A stretch of DNA of 64,000 nucleotides, taken from contig NZ_CALFYO010000021.1 in the NCBI RefSeq assembly GCF_937952055.1, forward strand, positions 744,001 through 808,000, in the 5' to 3' direction. The stretch's first letter is position 1, and each line of letters opens with the position of its first letter. Below the pieces are notes generated by a model that ran no database searches, was not told where the DNA came from, and saw nothing but the letters and a program-made list of their open reading frames with translations. This document shows, one piece after another, positions 51,297-60,639 of the stretch. The position numbers were made by a program, and so were the translations under genes. Source of the stretch: an uncultured Piscinibacter sp. (GTDB lineage: Bacteria > Pseudomonadota > Gammaproteobacteria > Burkholderiales > Burkholderiaceae_C).

Positions 51297-52702
51297 GCTG
51301 CCACTCCCAGGAGGTCGACGACGTGCTGCGCCGTGCTACCGATCGAGCCCGCGCCCATGGTGATGACGACGTCGCCGTCCTTCGCCTGCGCGGCGATTGC
51401 CTGCGGCATGGCGACGATGTCGTCGACGAACACCGGGTCGACACGCCCGGCCACGCGCAGCGCCCGCGCCAGCGCACGGCCGTCGGCTGCGACGATCGGG
51501 GCCTCGCCGGCGGCATAGACTTCGGCGAGCAGCACCGCATCGGCGCTGCCCATCACGTGCACGAAGTCCTCGAAGCAGTCGCGCGTGCGCGTGTAGCGAT
51601 GCGGCTGGAAGGCCAGCACGATGCGCCTGCCGGGGAACGCACCGCGCGCCGCGGCGAGCACCGCGGCCATCTCCACCGGGTGGTGGCCGTAGTCGTCGAC
51701 CAGTGTGAAGCGGCCGCCACCGCTGGCGTTGACCTCGCCGAAGCGCTGGAAACGCCGGCCCACGCCGCGGAACTCGGCCAGGGCCTGGACCACCGGCGCG
51801 TCGGGCAGTTCCAGTTCGGTGGCCACCGCGATGGTGGCCAGCGCGTTGAGCACGTTGTGCTCGCCGGGCAGGTTCAGCGTGACCTCCAGGTCGGGCATGC
51901 GCACGCCGTTGCGGCGCTGCACCGTGAAGCGCATCGTGCCGCCCTCCTGCGCGCGCACGGCGACGGCACGCACCATCGCGTCCTCGCCGAAGCCGTAGCT
52001 GACCAGCGGGCGGGAGATCATCGGCATGATCGAGCGCACGCCGGCGTCCTCGACGCACAGGATGGCCGCGCCGTAGAAGGGCATGCGGTGGATGAACTCG
52101 ACGAAGGCCTGCTTCAGTCTGGCGAAGTCGTGGCCGTACGTGTCCATGTGGTCGGCGTCGATGTTCGTCACCGCCGCCATGATCGGCATCAGGTTGAGGA
52201 ACGACGCGTCCGATTCGTCGGCCTCGACGACGATGTATTCACCCGAGCCGAGACGCGAGTTCGCGCCGGCCGCGTTGAGCTTGCCGCCGATGACGAAGGT
52301 CGGGTCGACGCCGGCCTCGGCGAGCACGCTGGTGACCAGCGAGGTGGTGGTGGTCTTGCCATGCGTGCCGGCGATCGCGATGCCCTTCTTCAGGCGCATC
52401 AGCTCGGCGAGCATGACCGCGCGCGGCACCACCGGGATGCGCTTCGAACGGGCGGCGATGACCTCGGGGTTGTCGCCCTTCACTGCGGTCGACGTGACCA
52501 CCGCCTCGGCCCCGGCGATGTGCGCGGCGTCGTGGCCGATGGCGACGCGGATGCCCAGCGAGGCCAGGCGCCTCGAGGTGGCGCTGTCGTGCTGGTCGGA
52601 GCCCGACACCGCATAGCCGAGGTTGTGCAGGATCTCGGCAATGCCGCTCATGCCGGCGCCGCCGATGCCGACGAAGTGGATGTGCTTGACGGCGTGTTTC
52701 AT
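51293..52702 (-). CDS. murC: UDP-N-acetylmuramate--L-alanine ligase
   Basis: A 469-residue Mur ligase adding the first residue of the stem peptide. It starts KHIHFVGIGGAGMSGIAEIL, has the ATP loop AGTHGKTTTTSLV, VEADESDASFLNL and the C-terminal TLVDDYGHHPVEMAAVL. Its start overlaps murG and its end overlaps ddlB, each by four bases. Confidence 0.98.
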   Translation of the reverse strand: MKHAVKHIHFVGIGGAGMSGIAEILHNLGYAVSGSDQHDSATSRRLASLGIRVAIGHDAAHIAGAEAVVTSTAVKGDNPEVIAARSKRIPVVPRAVMLAELMRLKKGIAIAGTHGKTTTTSLVTSVLAEAGVDPTFVIGGKLNAAGANSRLGSGEYIVVEADESDASFLNLMPIMAAVTNIDADHMDTYGHDFARLKQAFVEFIHRMPFYGAAILCVEDAGVRSIMPMISRPLVSYGFGEDAMVRAVAVRAQEGGTMRFTVQRRNGVRMPDLEVTLNLPGEHNVLNALATIAVATELELPDAPVVQALAEFRGVGRRFQRFGEVNASGGGRFTLVDDYGHHPVEMAAVLAAARGAFPGRRIVLAFQPHRYTRTRDCFEDFVHVMGSADAVLLAEVYAAGEAPIVAADGRALARALRVAGRVDPVFVDDIVAMPQAIAAQAKDGDVVITMGAGSIGSTAQHVVDLLGVAA

Positions 52703-53775
52703 GCGGCCACCAGCCTTTCGATCTCATCGGCAACGCGCGACGCCGCCTGGGGTCTGGCCAGTGCACGCGCCTTCGTCGCCATCGCCAGCAGCGCGTCGCG
52801 CGTCAGGCCCGAGAGGGTCTCGGCCAAGCGCTTCGGCGACAGCTCGGTCTGCGGCAGGTGGATGCCCGCGCCCTGCCCCGCCAGCCATTGCGCGTTGTCG
52901 CGCTGGTGCGAGGTGGTGCTGACCACCAGCGGCACCAGCACCGCCGCCACGCCGGCGGCGCAGAGCTCGCTGACCGTCACCGCGCCGGCGCGGCAGACGA
53001 TCACGTCGCAGTCGGCAAGGCGCTGCGCCATGTCGTCGATGAAGGGCAGCAGCTCGCCGTCGACGCCCGCGCGCTCGTAGCCGCCACGCACGTCCTCGAG
53101 GTTGGCGATGCCCGTCTGGTGCGTGACCCGCGGACGCTGTGCGATGTCGATCAGCGCCAGCGCCTGCGGCACCGCGTCGTTCAGCGCCCGTGCGCCGAGG
53201 CTGCCGCCGACCACCAGCACGCGCAGCGGGCCCGAGCGCTCCGCGAAGCGCTGCGCGGGCTCAGGGAGGGCCTCGATCTCCGCACGCACGGGGTTGCCGG
53301 TGACGACAGCGCGCTTGACGTGCTGCAGGGCTGGCCCGTCGAAGCCGAAGGCGATGCGGTCGGCCACCGGCAGCAGCGCCTTGTTGCTCATCAGCAGCGC
53401 GGCGTCGGCGTTGACCAGCACGAGCGGCTTGCCGAGCAGCGAGGCCATCAGTCCGCCGGGAAAGCAGACATAGCCGCCCATGCCCAGCACGGCGTCGGCG
53501 CGGCGCGCGCGCAGGATCTTCGCGCACGACCAGAATGCGGCGAGCAGGCGCAGGCCCCCGGTCAGGGTGTGCAGCGCACCCTTGCCGCGCAGGCCGCTGA
53601 AGCTGATGCGGTCCAGCGGGATCCCCGAGGGTGGCACGAGCCGGTTCTCCATGCCGTGGGAGGTCCCCAGCCAGCTCACCGTCCAGCCCCGCGCGATCAT
53701 CTCGCGCGCGACCGCGAGGCCCGGGATCACGTGGCCGCCGGTGCCGGCCGCCATGACGACGAGATGGCGGCTCAT
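52699..53775 (-). CDS. murG: UDP-N-acetylglucosamine--N-acetylmuramyl-(pentapeptide) pyrophosphoryl-undecaprenol N-acetylglucosamine transferase
   Basis: A 358-residue GT28 glycosyltransferase that turns lipid I into lipid II on the inner leaflet. The G-loop motif MAAGTGGHVIPGLAVARE, the second loop VLVVGGSLGARALND and the donor site DVIVCRAGAVTVSELCAAG are present. It overlaps ftsW by four bases at its start and murC by four at its end. Confidence 0.97.
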   Translation of the reverse strand: MSRHLVVMAAGTGGHVIPGLAVAREMIARGWTVSWLGTSHGMENRLVPPSGIPLDRISFSGLRGKGALHTLTGGLRLLAAFWSCAKILRARRADAVLGMGGYVCFPGGLMASLLGKPLVLVNADAALLMSNKALLPVADRIAFGFDGPALQHVKRAVVTGNPVRAEIEALPEPAQRFAERSGPLRVLVVGGSLGARALNDAVPQALALIDIAQRPRVTHQTGIANLEDVRGGYERAGVDGELLPFIDDMAQRLADCDVIVCRAGAVTVSELCAAGVAAVLVPLVVSTTSHQRDNAQWLAGQGAGIHLPQTELSPKRLAETLSGLTRDALLAMATKARALARPQAASRVADEIERLVAA

Positions 53776-55049
53776 GCGCGACCTCCGCGCATGAGCTGTC
53801 TGTTTTCGACATCGATGCGGACGACGATGGCCAGCGCGACCAGGTTCATCACGATCGCCGACCCCCCGTAGCTCATGAGCGGCAGGGTCAGGCCCTTGGT
53901 GGGCAGCACGCCGAGATTCACACCCATGTTGATGAATGCCTGACCGCCGAACCAGATGCCGATGCCCTGCGCGTACAGCCCGGCGAAGACGCGGTCCAGC
54001 GCGATCGACTGGCGGCCGATGTGGAAGATTCGCCGCGTCAGCCAGAAGAAGGCGACGATCACCGTCGCCACGCCGACGAAGCCGAGCTCCTCGCCGATCA
54101 CCGCGAGCAGGAAGTCGGTGTGCGCCTCGGGCAGGTAGTGCAGCTTCTCCACGCTGCCGCCCAACCCCTGGCCGAAGAATTCGCCGCGGCCGAAGGCGAT
54201 CAGCGAGTGGGTGAGCTGGTAGGCCTTGCCGAGCGCGTACTCGGGGTCCCAGGGCTCGAGATAGGCGAAGATGCGCTCGCGCTTCTCGGCGCTGGAGGCG
54301 ATCACCAGCACGAAGGAGGCGACCAGCACGGCGCCGCTGAGCAGGAACATGCGCCCGTTCACGCCGCCGAGGAAGAGGATGCCCATGGAGATCAGCGCGA
54401 TCACCATGAAGGCGCCCATGTCGGGCTCGCGCAGCAGCAGGAATCCGGTGAAGCCCAGCGCCACCGCCATCGGCCAGACGGCGCGCAGGAAGTCCTCCTT
54501 CACGTCCATCTTGCGCGTCATGTAGCTTGCCGCATACATCGCCATCGCGAGCTTGGCCAGTTCGCTCGGCTGGAAATTGATGATGCCCAGCGGGATCCAG
54601 CGCCGCGAGTTGTTGACCACCTTGCCGATGAACGGAACGAGCACCGCCACGAGCAGCACCAGTGCGAGCACGAACACCCAGGGTGCCGCCTTCTCCCACA
54701 CGCTCAGCGGGATCTGCACCACCACCAGCGCGGCCATCACCGCCAGCGCGATCTGCAGCGCGTGCCGCGCCAGGAAGTGGGAGTTTGCGTAGCGCGCGAA
54801 TTTCGGGCTGTCGGGCAGCGCCACCGAGGCGCTGTAGACCATCACCAGGCCGAGCGCCAGCAGGCCCACCACCACCCACACCAGCGCCTGATCGAAGCCG
54901 AGCAGGCGCGGCGGCTGGCCGCTGCCGACGTTGATCCAGTCGCGCACCGGAATCGCGGCCGTGCCGCCGGCCGGCCCGGCGCCGCGCGAGAACAGGCCGG
55001 CCAGACGCGTGCGCCACGCGTCCCAGCCGAAGCGGGTGAGCGCGTTCAC
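53772..55049 (-). CDS. ftsW: Septal peptidoglycan glycosyltransferase FtsW
   Basis: A 425-residue SEDS-family membrane protein with ten expected helices; with FtsI it polymerises septal peptidoglycan. Family segments: YANSHFLARHALQIALAVM, NNSRRWIPLGIINFQPSELAKLA (catalytic-region motif around W-I-P-L-G), LPEAHTDFLLAVIGEELGF and PTKGLTLPLMSYGGSA. The GTG at 55049 gives a cytoplasmic N-terminus of about 45 residues and overlaps the murD stop by four bases (GTGA). Confidence 0.96.
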   Translation of the reverse strand: MNALTRFGWDAWRTRLAGLFSRGAGPAGGTAAIPVRDWINVGSGQPPRLLGFDQALVWVVVGLLALGLVMVYSASVALPDSPKFARYANSHFLARHALQIALAVMAALVVVQIPLSVWEKAAPWVFVLALVLLVAVLVPFIGKVVNNSRRWIPLGIINFQPSELAKLAMAMYAASYMTRKMDVKEDFLRAVWPMAVALGFTGFLLLREPDMGAFMVIALISMGILFLGGVNGRMFLLSGAVLVASFVLVIASSAEKRERIFAYLEPWDPEYALGKAYQLTHSLIAFGRGEFFGQGLGGSVEKLHYLPEAHTDFLLAVIGEELGFVGVATVIVAFFWLTRRIFHIGRQSIALDRVFAGLYAQGIGIWFGGQAFINMGVNLGVLPTKGLTLPLMSYGGSAIVMNLVALAIVVRIDVENRQLMRGGRA

Positions 55050-56593
55050 GCGGACAGCTCCCCCTGGTCGGCCGCGAGTGCGTGCACGGTGGCAACGAAC
55101 ACCTCGGCGCGGTGCCCGTAGTTGCGGAACATGTCGAGGCTGGCGCAGGCCGGGCTGAGCAGCACCGCGTCGCCCGCATGGGCGCGCTGGAAGCACCAGC
55201 GCACGGCATCCTCCAGCGTCTCGTGGCGCTGCAGCGGCAGGCCGATGCCGGCCAGCGCCTCTTCGAGGCGCGCCGCATCGCGGCCGATGGTCGCCACGGC
55301 CCGGCCGTGGCGCTGCAGTGGCGCGCGCAACGGCGCGAAGTCCTGCCCCTTGCCGTCACCGCCGAGGATGACCACCAGCTTCGCCGGCGTCCGGTCGGCG
55401 CCCAGGCCGTCGAGCGCCGCCACGGTGGCGCCGACGTTGGTGCCCTTGCTGTCGTCGAAGGCGTCGACGCCGTTGACGGTGGCCACGTACTCGACGCGAT
55501 GCGGCTCGCCGCCGTACTCGCGCAGGCCGTGCAGCATCGGCGCGAGCGGGCAGCCGATGGCCGTGGCCAGCGCCAGCGCGGCCAGGGCGTTGGCGGCGTT
55601 GTGGCGGCCGCGCACGCGCAGTGCGTCGGCCGGCATGAGGCGCTGGATGTGCAGTTCCTCTTCGGCCTGCCCCTTGCCGCGCTTGACGGTCTCGTCGGCG
55701 TCCATGGCGCGCACCAGCCAGGCCATGCCGTTCTCGGCGCGGATGCCGAAGTCACCGGGTCGCTTCGGTTCGTCGAGGCCGAAGCGCACGACATGGCGCT
55801 CGATCGGCCTGGCGCCGCGGCCCTTGACCGGAACCGGCTCGGGCACCAGCTTCTCCACCGCCGGATCGTCGCGGTTGATCACCATTACCGCGTCCTTGCC
55901 GAAGACGCGCGCCTTGGCGGCGACATACGCCGCCATCGACCCGTGCCAGTCCAGATGATCCTCGCTGATGTTCAGCACGGTGGCGGCATCGGGCTCGAAG
56001 CCCTTCGCTTCGTCGAGCTGGAAGCTGGACAGCTCCAGCACCCACACCTCGGGCAGCGGCTGCGGCTCCTCGGCGGCGTCGGCGCGGTCCAGCACATCGG
56101 ACAGCGTCTGCAGCATGGTCGGGCCGATGTTGCCGGCCATGGCGACCCGCCTGCCGGCGCGCTCGACGAGCAAGGCCGCCATCGCGGTGGTCGTCGTCTT
56201 GCCGTTGGTGCCGGTGATCGCCAGCAGCTTCGGCGCATAGCCGCGCTCGGCCTTCAGGTCGGCCAGCGCACGGGCGAACAGTTCCAGTTCGCCCTGCACC
56301 AGCACGCCGGTATCGGCGGCGCGCTGCAGCGGCGCGGCGATGCGCGCGTCGGTGGGGGCGAGGCCCGGGCTCTTGAGGATCAGGCGCACCCCGGCAAAGG
56401 CCTCGTCCGTCAGTTCGCCGCGCAGCCGCAGCGCCTGCGGCACGCATTCGGCCAGCGCCGCGTCCTGCGGCGCACTCTCGCGCGAGTCCCACACGCGCAC
56501 GCGCGCGCCGTGGCGGGCGCACCAGCGCGCCATCGCCAGCCCCGAATCGCCGAGGCCGAGCACGAGCACGTCGATGTCGTTCAGATGCTTCAT
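55046..56593 (-). CDS. murD: UDP-N-acetylmuramoylalanine--D-glutamate ligase
   Basis: A 515-residue Mur ligase, longer than the usual ~440 residues mainly through insertions in the C-terminal half (for example the charged VKRGKGQAEEELHIQ region) and a Pro-rich segment near RADAAEEPQPLPEV. ATP loop ITGTNGKTTTTAMA, HLDWHGSMAAY and KGTNVGATVAAL motifs are present. The ATG at 56593 overlaps the mraY stop by one base. It adds D-Glu to UDP-MurNAc-L-Ala. Confidence 0.96.
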   Translation of the reverse strand: MKHLNDIDVLVLGLGDSGLAMARWCARHGARVRVWDSRESAPQDAALAECVPQALRLRGELTDEAFAGVRLILKSPGLAPTDARIAAPLQRAADTGVLVQGELELFARALADLKAERGYAPKLLAITGTNGKTTTTAMAALLVERAGRRVAMAGNIGPTMLQTLSDVLDRADAAEEPQPLPEVWVLELSSFQLDEAKGFEPDAATVLNISEDHLDWHGSMAAYVAAKARVFGKDAVMVINRDDPAVEKLVPEPVPVKGRGARPIERHVVRFGLDEPKRPGDFGIRAENGMAWLVRAMDADETVKRGKGQAEEELHIQRLMPADALRVRGRHNAANALAALALATAIGCPLAPMLHGLREYGGEPHRVEYVATVNGVDAFDDSKGTNVGATVAALDGLGADRTPAKLVVILGGDGKGQDFAPLRAPLQRHGRAVATIGRDAARLEEALAGIGLPLQRHETLEDAVRWCFQRAHAGDAVLLSPACASLDMFRNYGHRAEVFVATVHALAADQGELSA

Positions 56594-57771
56594 CAGCGCA
56601 ATTTGAGGCTCGCCAGGCCGATCAGGCACAGCAGCATGGTGATGATCCAGAAGCGCACGACGACCTGCGTCTCCTTCCAGCCCGACTTCTCGAAGTGATG
56701 GTGCAGCGGCGCCATCTTCAGGATGCGGCGGCCCTGGCCGTACTTCTTCTTCGTGTACTTGAACCAGGTGACCTGCGCCATCACCGACAGCGCTTCGAGC
56801 ACGAACACGCCGCCCATGATGCCGAGCACGATCTCCTGGCGCGTGATCACGGCGATGGTGCCCAGCGCGCCGCCGAGCGCGAGCGCGCCCACGTCGCCCA
56901 TGAACACCTCCGCCGGGTAGGCGTTGAACCAGAGGAAGGCCAGGCCCGCGCCGGCCATCGCGGCACAGAAGATCAGCAGCTCGCCGGCGCCGGGGATGTG
57001 GGGAATGAGCAGGTAGCGGCTGAACACCGCGTTGCCGGTGACGTAGGCGAACACGCCCAGCGCCGAGCCGACCATCACCACCGGCATGATGGCCAGGCCG
57101 TCGAGCCCGTCGGTCAGGTTGACGGCGTTGCTGCTGCCCACGATGACGAAGTAGGTCAGCGCGATGAAGCCGAACACGCCCAGCGGGTAGCTGATCGACT
57201 TGAAGAAGGGCACGATCAGGTCGGCCTTCGGCGGCAGGTCGGTGGAGAAGCCGCTCTGCACCCAGCGCAGGAACAGCTCCAGCACGCGGATGTTGGATGT
57301 CTCCGACACGCTGAACGCGAGGTACAGCGCGGCGATCAGTCCGATCACCGACTGCCAGAAGTACTTCTCGCCGGAGGGCATGCCTTCGGGGTTCTTCTGC
57401 ACCACCTTGCGCCAGTCGTCCACCCAGCCGATCGCGCCGAAGCCCAGCGTCACCAGCATGACGATCCAGACGAAGCGGTTGCTCCAGTCGAACCACAGCA
57501 GTGTCGACACGCCGATGCCGATGAGGATGAGCACGCCACCCATCGTCGGCGTGCCGCTCTTGGCGATGTGCTCCTGCACGCCGTACTCCCGGACCGGCTG
57601 GCCGATCTTCAGTTCGGCCAGGCGGCGGATCACCCAGGGCCCGAAGGCCAGCCCGATGAGCAGCGCGGTCAGCGCCGCCATCACCGCGCGGAAGGTGAGG
57701 TACTGGAAGACGCGGAAGAAGCCGAACTCCGGCGACAGCGTCTGCAGCCACTGCGCGAGGCTAAGCAGCAT
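56593..57771 (-). CDS. mraY: Phospho-N-acetylmuramoyl-pentapeptide-transferase
   Basis: A 392-residue ten-helix membrane enzyme transferring phospho-MurNAc-pentapeptide to undecaprenyl phosphate (lipid I). Hallmarks are SGTPTMGGVLIL, the NLTDGLDGLA loop, FNAYPAEVFMGDVGALALGG and the C-terminal HHHFEKSGWKE. It overlaps murF by 11 bases and murD by one base. Confidence 0.98.
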   Translation of the reverse strand: MLLSLAQWLQTLSPEFGFFRVFQYLTFRAVMAALTALLIGLAFGPWVIRRLAELKIGQPVREYGVQEHIAKSGTPTMGGVLILIGIGVSTLLWFDWSNRFVWIVMLVTLGFGAIGWVDDWRKVVQKNPEGMPSGEKYFWQSVIGLIAALYLAFSVSETSNIRVLELFLRWVQSGFSTDLPPKADLIVPFFKSISYPLGVFGFIALTYFVIVGSSNAVNLTDGLDGLAIMPVVMVGSALGVFAYVTGNAVFSRYLLIPHIPGAGELLIFCAAMAGAGLAFLWFNAYPAEVFMGDVGALALGGALGTIAVITRQEIVLGIMGGVFVLEALSVMAQVTWFKYTKKKYGQGRRILKMAPLHHHFEKSGWKETQVVVRFWIITMLLCLIGLASLKLR

Positions 57772-59134
57772 GTGCGGCTCCTTCCATCAGCGCGGCGACG
57801 ATGCGCTCCATCCTCATGAAGCGCGAACCCTTGACGACGATGGATGCCGCCGGCGGCGCCTCCTTCAGCGCGGCGATGAGCGCCTCGACGCCGTCGAAGT
57901 GGCGCGCGCCGCCAAAGGCCTGCGCGGCGTGGCGGCACAGCGAACCGGCGGTCCAGAGGTTCTCGATGCCACGCTGCTTCGCGTAGCCGCCCACCTCGGC
58001 GTGGAAGGCCGGCCCCTGGTCGCCCACCTCGCCCATGTCGCCGAGCAGCAGCCAGCGTGGCCCGGGCAGGCCGGCAAGCACGTCGATGGCTGCGCGCACC
58101 GAGTCGGGGTTGGCGTTGTAGCTGTCGTCGACCAGGGTGATCGTGCGGCCCGCGCGCAGGATGCGCCGCAGCTGCGAGCGGCCCTTCACCGGCTCGAAGT
58201 CCTGCAGGCCACGCACGATCGCATCGAGCGGACAGCCGGCGGCGAGCGCGCAGGCCGCCGCCGCGAGCGCGTTGCGCACGTTGTGGGCGCCGGCCACGCG
58301 CAGCGCCACGCTGGCCCGGCCGGCCGGTGTGTGCATCGTGACGTTCCAGTGGTCCACCGCCCAGGCGGCCTGCCCGGTGACCTCGGCCTCGCCCTCGGTG
58401 GCGAAACGCATCACGCGGCGCGCGCCGGCCAGCTCGCGCCACAACGGCGCATGGGCGTCGTCGGCCGGGAACACGACCGTCCCGTCGGGGGGCAGCGCGC
58501 TGATCACGCAGCCGTTCTCGCGCGCCACCGCCTCGACGCTGGCCATGAATTCCTGGTGCTCGCGCTGCGCGTTGTTGACCAGCGCCACCGTGGGCGCGGC
58601 GATGGCCGCCAGCTGCGCGATCTCGCCCGGATGGTTCATGCCCAGCTCGACCACCGCAGCGCGATGGTGCTCACGCAGGCGCAGCAGCGTCAGCGGAACG
58701 CCGATCTGGTTGTTCAGGTTGCCCAGCGTCGCCAGCGCGGCGTCGCCCAGCCAGATGCGCAGGATGCCGGCGATCATCTGCGTCACCGTCGTCTTGCCGT
58801 TGCTGCCGGTCACCGCGATCAGGGGCAGCGCATGACGGGCGCGCCAGCCGCCGCCGAGATGCATCAGCGCAACGCCGCTGTCGGCCACCTCCAGCCCGCT
58901 CAGGCCGGCGTCCTCCAGCCCGCGCTCGGCGACCGCCGCCACCGCGCCGCCGGTCTTCGCCAGCGCCAGGAAGTCGTGGGCGTCGAAGTGCTCGCCGCGC
59001 AGCGCGACGAACAGGTCGCCGGCGTGCAGGCTGCGCGTGTCGGTGTGCACGCGCTCGACCACGGTGGCCGGATCGCCGACCAGTCGCGCGTCCGGCAGCA
59101 GCGAGTACAACCGCGCCAAGCTGGTCATGCTCAT
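57761..59134 (-). CDS. murF: UDP-N-acetylmuramoyl-tripeptide--D-alanyl-D-alanine ligase
   Basis: A 457-residue Mur ligase adding the D-Ala-D-Ala dipeptide made by DdlB. It has TDTRSLHAGDLFVALRGEHFD, the ATP loop VTGSNGKTTVTQMIA and TLVDDSYNANPDSVRAAI. It overlaps murE by four bases and mraY by 11. Confidence 0.97.
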   Translation of the reverse strand: MSMTSLARLYSLLPDARLVGDPATVVERVHTDTRSLHAGDLFVALRGEHFDAHDFLALAKTGGAVAAVAERGLEDAGLSGLEVADSGVALMHLGGGWRARHALPLIAVTGSNGKTTVTQMIAGILRIWLGDAALATLGNLNNQIGVPLTLLRLREHHRAAVVELGMNHPGEIAQLAAIAAPTVALVNNAQREHQEFMASVEAVARENGCVISALPPDGTVVFPADDAHAPLWRELAGARRVMRFATEGEAEVTGQAAWAVDHWNVTMHTPAGRASVALRVAGAHNVRNALAAAACALAAGCPLDAIVRGLQDFEPVKGRSQLRRILRAGRTITLVDDSYNANPDSVRAAIDVLAGLPGPRWLLLGDMGEVGDQGPAFHAEVGGYAKQRGIENLWTAGSLCRHAAQAFGGARHFDGVEALIAALKEAPPAASIVVKGSRFMRMERIVAALMEGAAHAA

Positions 59135-60639
59135 GCGCGGGCCTCCAGCGCGCAGCGCGCTTCCTCGATGTCGGAGAAGGGCTGCTTCACGCCCGCGACC
59201 TCCTGGTAGTCCTCGTGCCCCTTGCCGGCGAGCAGGACAACGTCCCGGGCCGTGGCCCCGCGCACCGCCTCGACGATCGCCTGGCGCCGGTCCTCGATCA
59301 CCGACACCGTGCCGGCGTCGCCGCTCAGCCCGGCGCGGATCTGGCCGAGGATGGCGCCCGGAGATTCGTGGCGCGGGTTGTCGCTGGTGAGCACGACGCG
59401 GTCGGCCAAGCGCTGCGCGATCGCGCCCATCAGCGGGCGCTTGGCGGTGTCACGGTTGCCGCCGCAGCCGAACACCGCCCACAGCCGGCCGCCACGCTGC
59501 GCGGCAAAGGGCCGCAGCGCGACCAACGCCTTCTCCAGCGCGTCGGGCGAATGCGCGTAGTCGACGACGACTTCCGGCCCCGGCCGCGACGCCTCGACGC
59601 GCTGCATGCGCCCCGGCACCGAGCTGAGCACCGCGCAGGCGCTCGCGGCGTCGGCCAGCGGCACGCCCAGCGCGCGCAGGCCGCCGATCACGGCCAGAAG
59701 ATTGGAGACGTTGTACTCGCCGATCAGCGTGCTGCGCACCGTGGCACGCTCCTCGCCCTCGACGACGTCGAAGGCGAGGCCGCCGTCGCGATAGCCGATG
59801 GCGTCGGCGCGCAGCCTGGCGCTCGCGCGCAGCGAATAGGTCCAGGCCTGCGGGCCGCGCAGGCGCGCGATGATCTCCTCGCCCCTGGGGTCGTCGAGGT
59901 TGACCACTGCGGCGCGCAGGCCCGGCCAGTCGAACAGTGCACGCTTCGCCTCCCAGTAGGCGGCCATGCTGCCGTGGAAGTCGAGGTGGTCCTGCGTGAA
60001 GTTGGTGAAGAGCGCCACCGCGATGCGCGTGCCGACCAGTCGCTGATCGACGAGGCCGATCGACGAGGCCTCGATGGCGCAGGCGACGAAGCCCTCGTCG
60101 GCGAAGCGGCGCAGCGCGCGCTGCACGGTCACCGGGTCGGGCGTCGTCAGGCCGGTGGACCGCAGCCCGTGCGCCGTTTCTCCGCCCGCCGTGCGCTCGC
60201 ACGGTGGTTCGCCGATGCCGAGTGTGCCGATCACGCCGCAGCGCCGCCCCAGGTGGTGCAATGCCTGCGCCGTCCACCATGCGGTGGAGGTCTTGCCGTT
60301 GGTGCCGGTGGTGGCCACCACCTGCAGTGCCTCGCTCGGATGGCCGAAGAATGCGTCGGCGATCTCGCCGGTGCATGCCTTCAGGCCGGCCAGCGCCGCC
60401 ACCGGCGCGCTGCCGGCGAATTCGAAGGCCTCCACGCCGTCGGCCTCGACGAGGCAGGCCAGCGCACCCGCCGCCAGCGCCGCGTTCACGTACTGCCTTC
60501 CATCGAGCGCATGGCCGGGCCAGGCGATGAAGGCATCGCCGGGCTGCACACGCCGGCTGTCGGTGGTGAGCGCGCGCACGCCGAGTTGCGCCAGCCAGTC
60601 GCTGGCGGCGCGTGCGTCGGACAGCCGGCGCGGCGCCAT
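59131..60639 (-). CDS. murE: UDP-N-acetylmuramoyl-L-alanyl-D-glutamate--2,6-diaminopimelate ligase
   Basis: A 502-residue Mur ligase. ATP loop TTGTNGKTSTAWW; the residue-3 specificity motif DNPR occurs in LTSDNPRHESPG, indicating meso-diaminopimelate rather than lysine, which agrees with the Mpl assignment. EASSIGLVDQRLVG and YAHSPDALEKAL are conserved. The ATG at 60639 (MAPRRLSDARAA) overlaps the ftsI stop by one base. Confidence 0.97.
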   Translation of the reverse strand: MAPRRLSDARAASDWLAQLGVRALTTDSRRVQPGDAFIAWPGHALDGRQYVNAALAAGALACLVEADGVEAFEFAGSAPVAALAGLKACTGEIADAFFGHPSEALQVVATTGTNGKTSTAWWTAQALHHLGRRCGVIGTLGIGEPPCERTAGGETAHGLRSTGLTTPDPVTVQRALRRFADEGFVACAIEASSIGLVDQRLVGTRIAVALFTNFTQDHLDFHGSMAAYWEAKRALFDWPGLRAAVVNLDDPRGEEIIARLRGPQAWTYSLRASARLRADAIGYRDGGLAFDVVEGEERATVRSTLIGEYNVSNLLAVIGGLRALGVPLADAASACAVLSSVPGRMQRVEASRPGPEVVVDYAHSPDALEKALVALRPFAAQRGGRLWAVFGCGGNRDTAKRPLMGAIAQRLADRVVLTSDNPRHESPGAILGQIRAGLSGDAGTVSVIEDRRQAIVEAVRGATARDVVLLAGKGHEDYQEVAGVKQPFSDIEEARCALEARA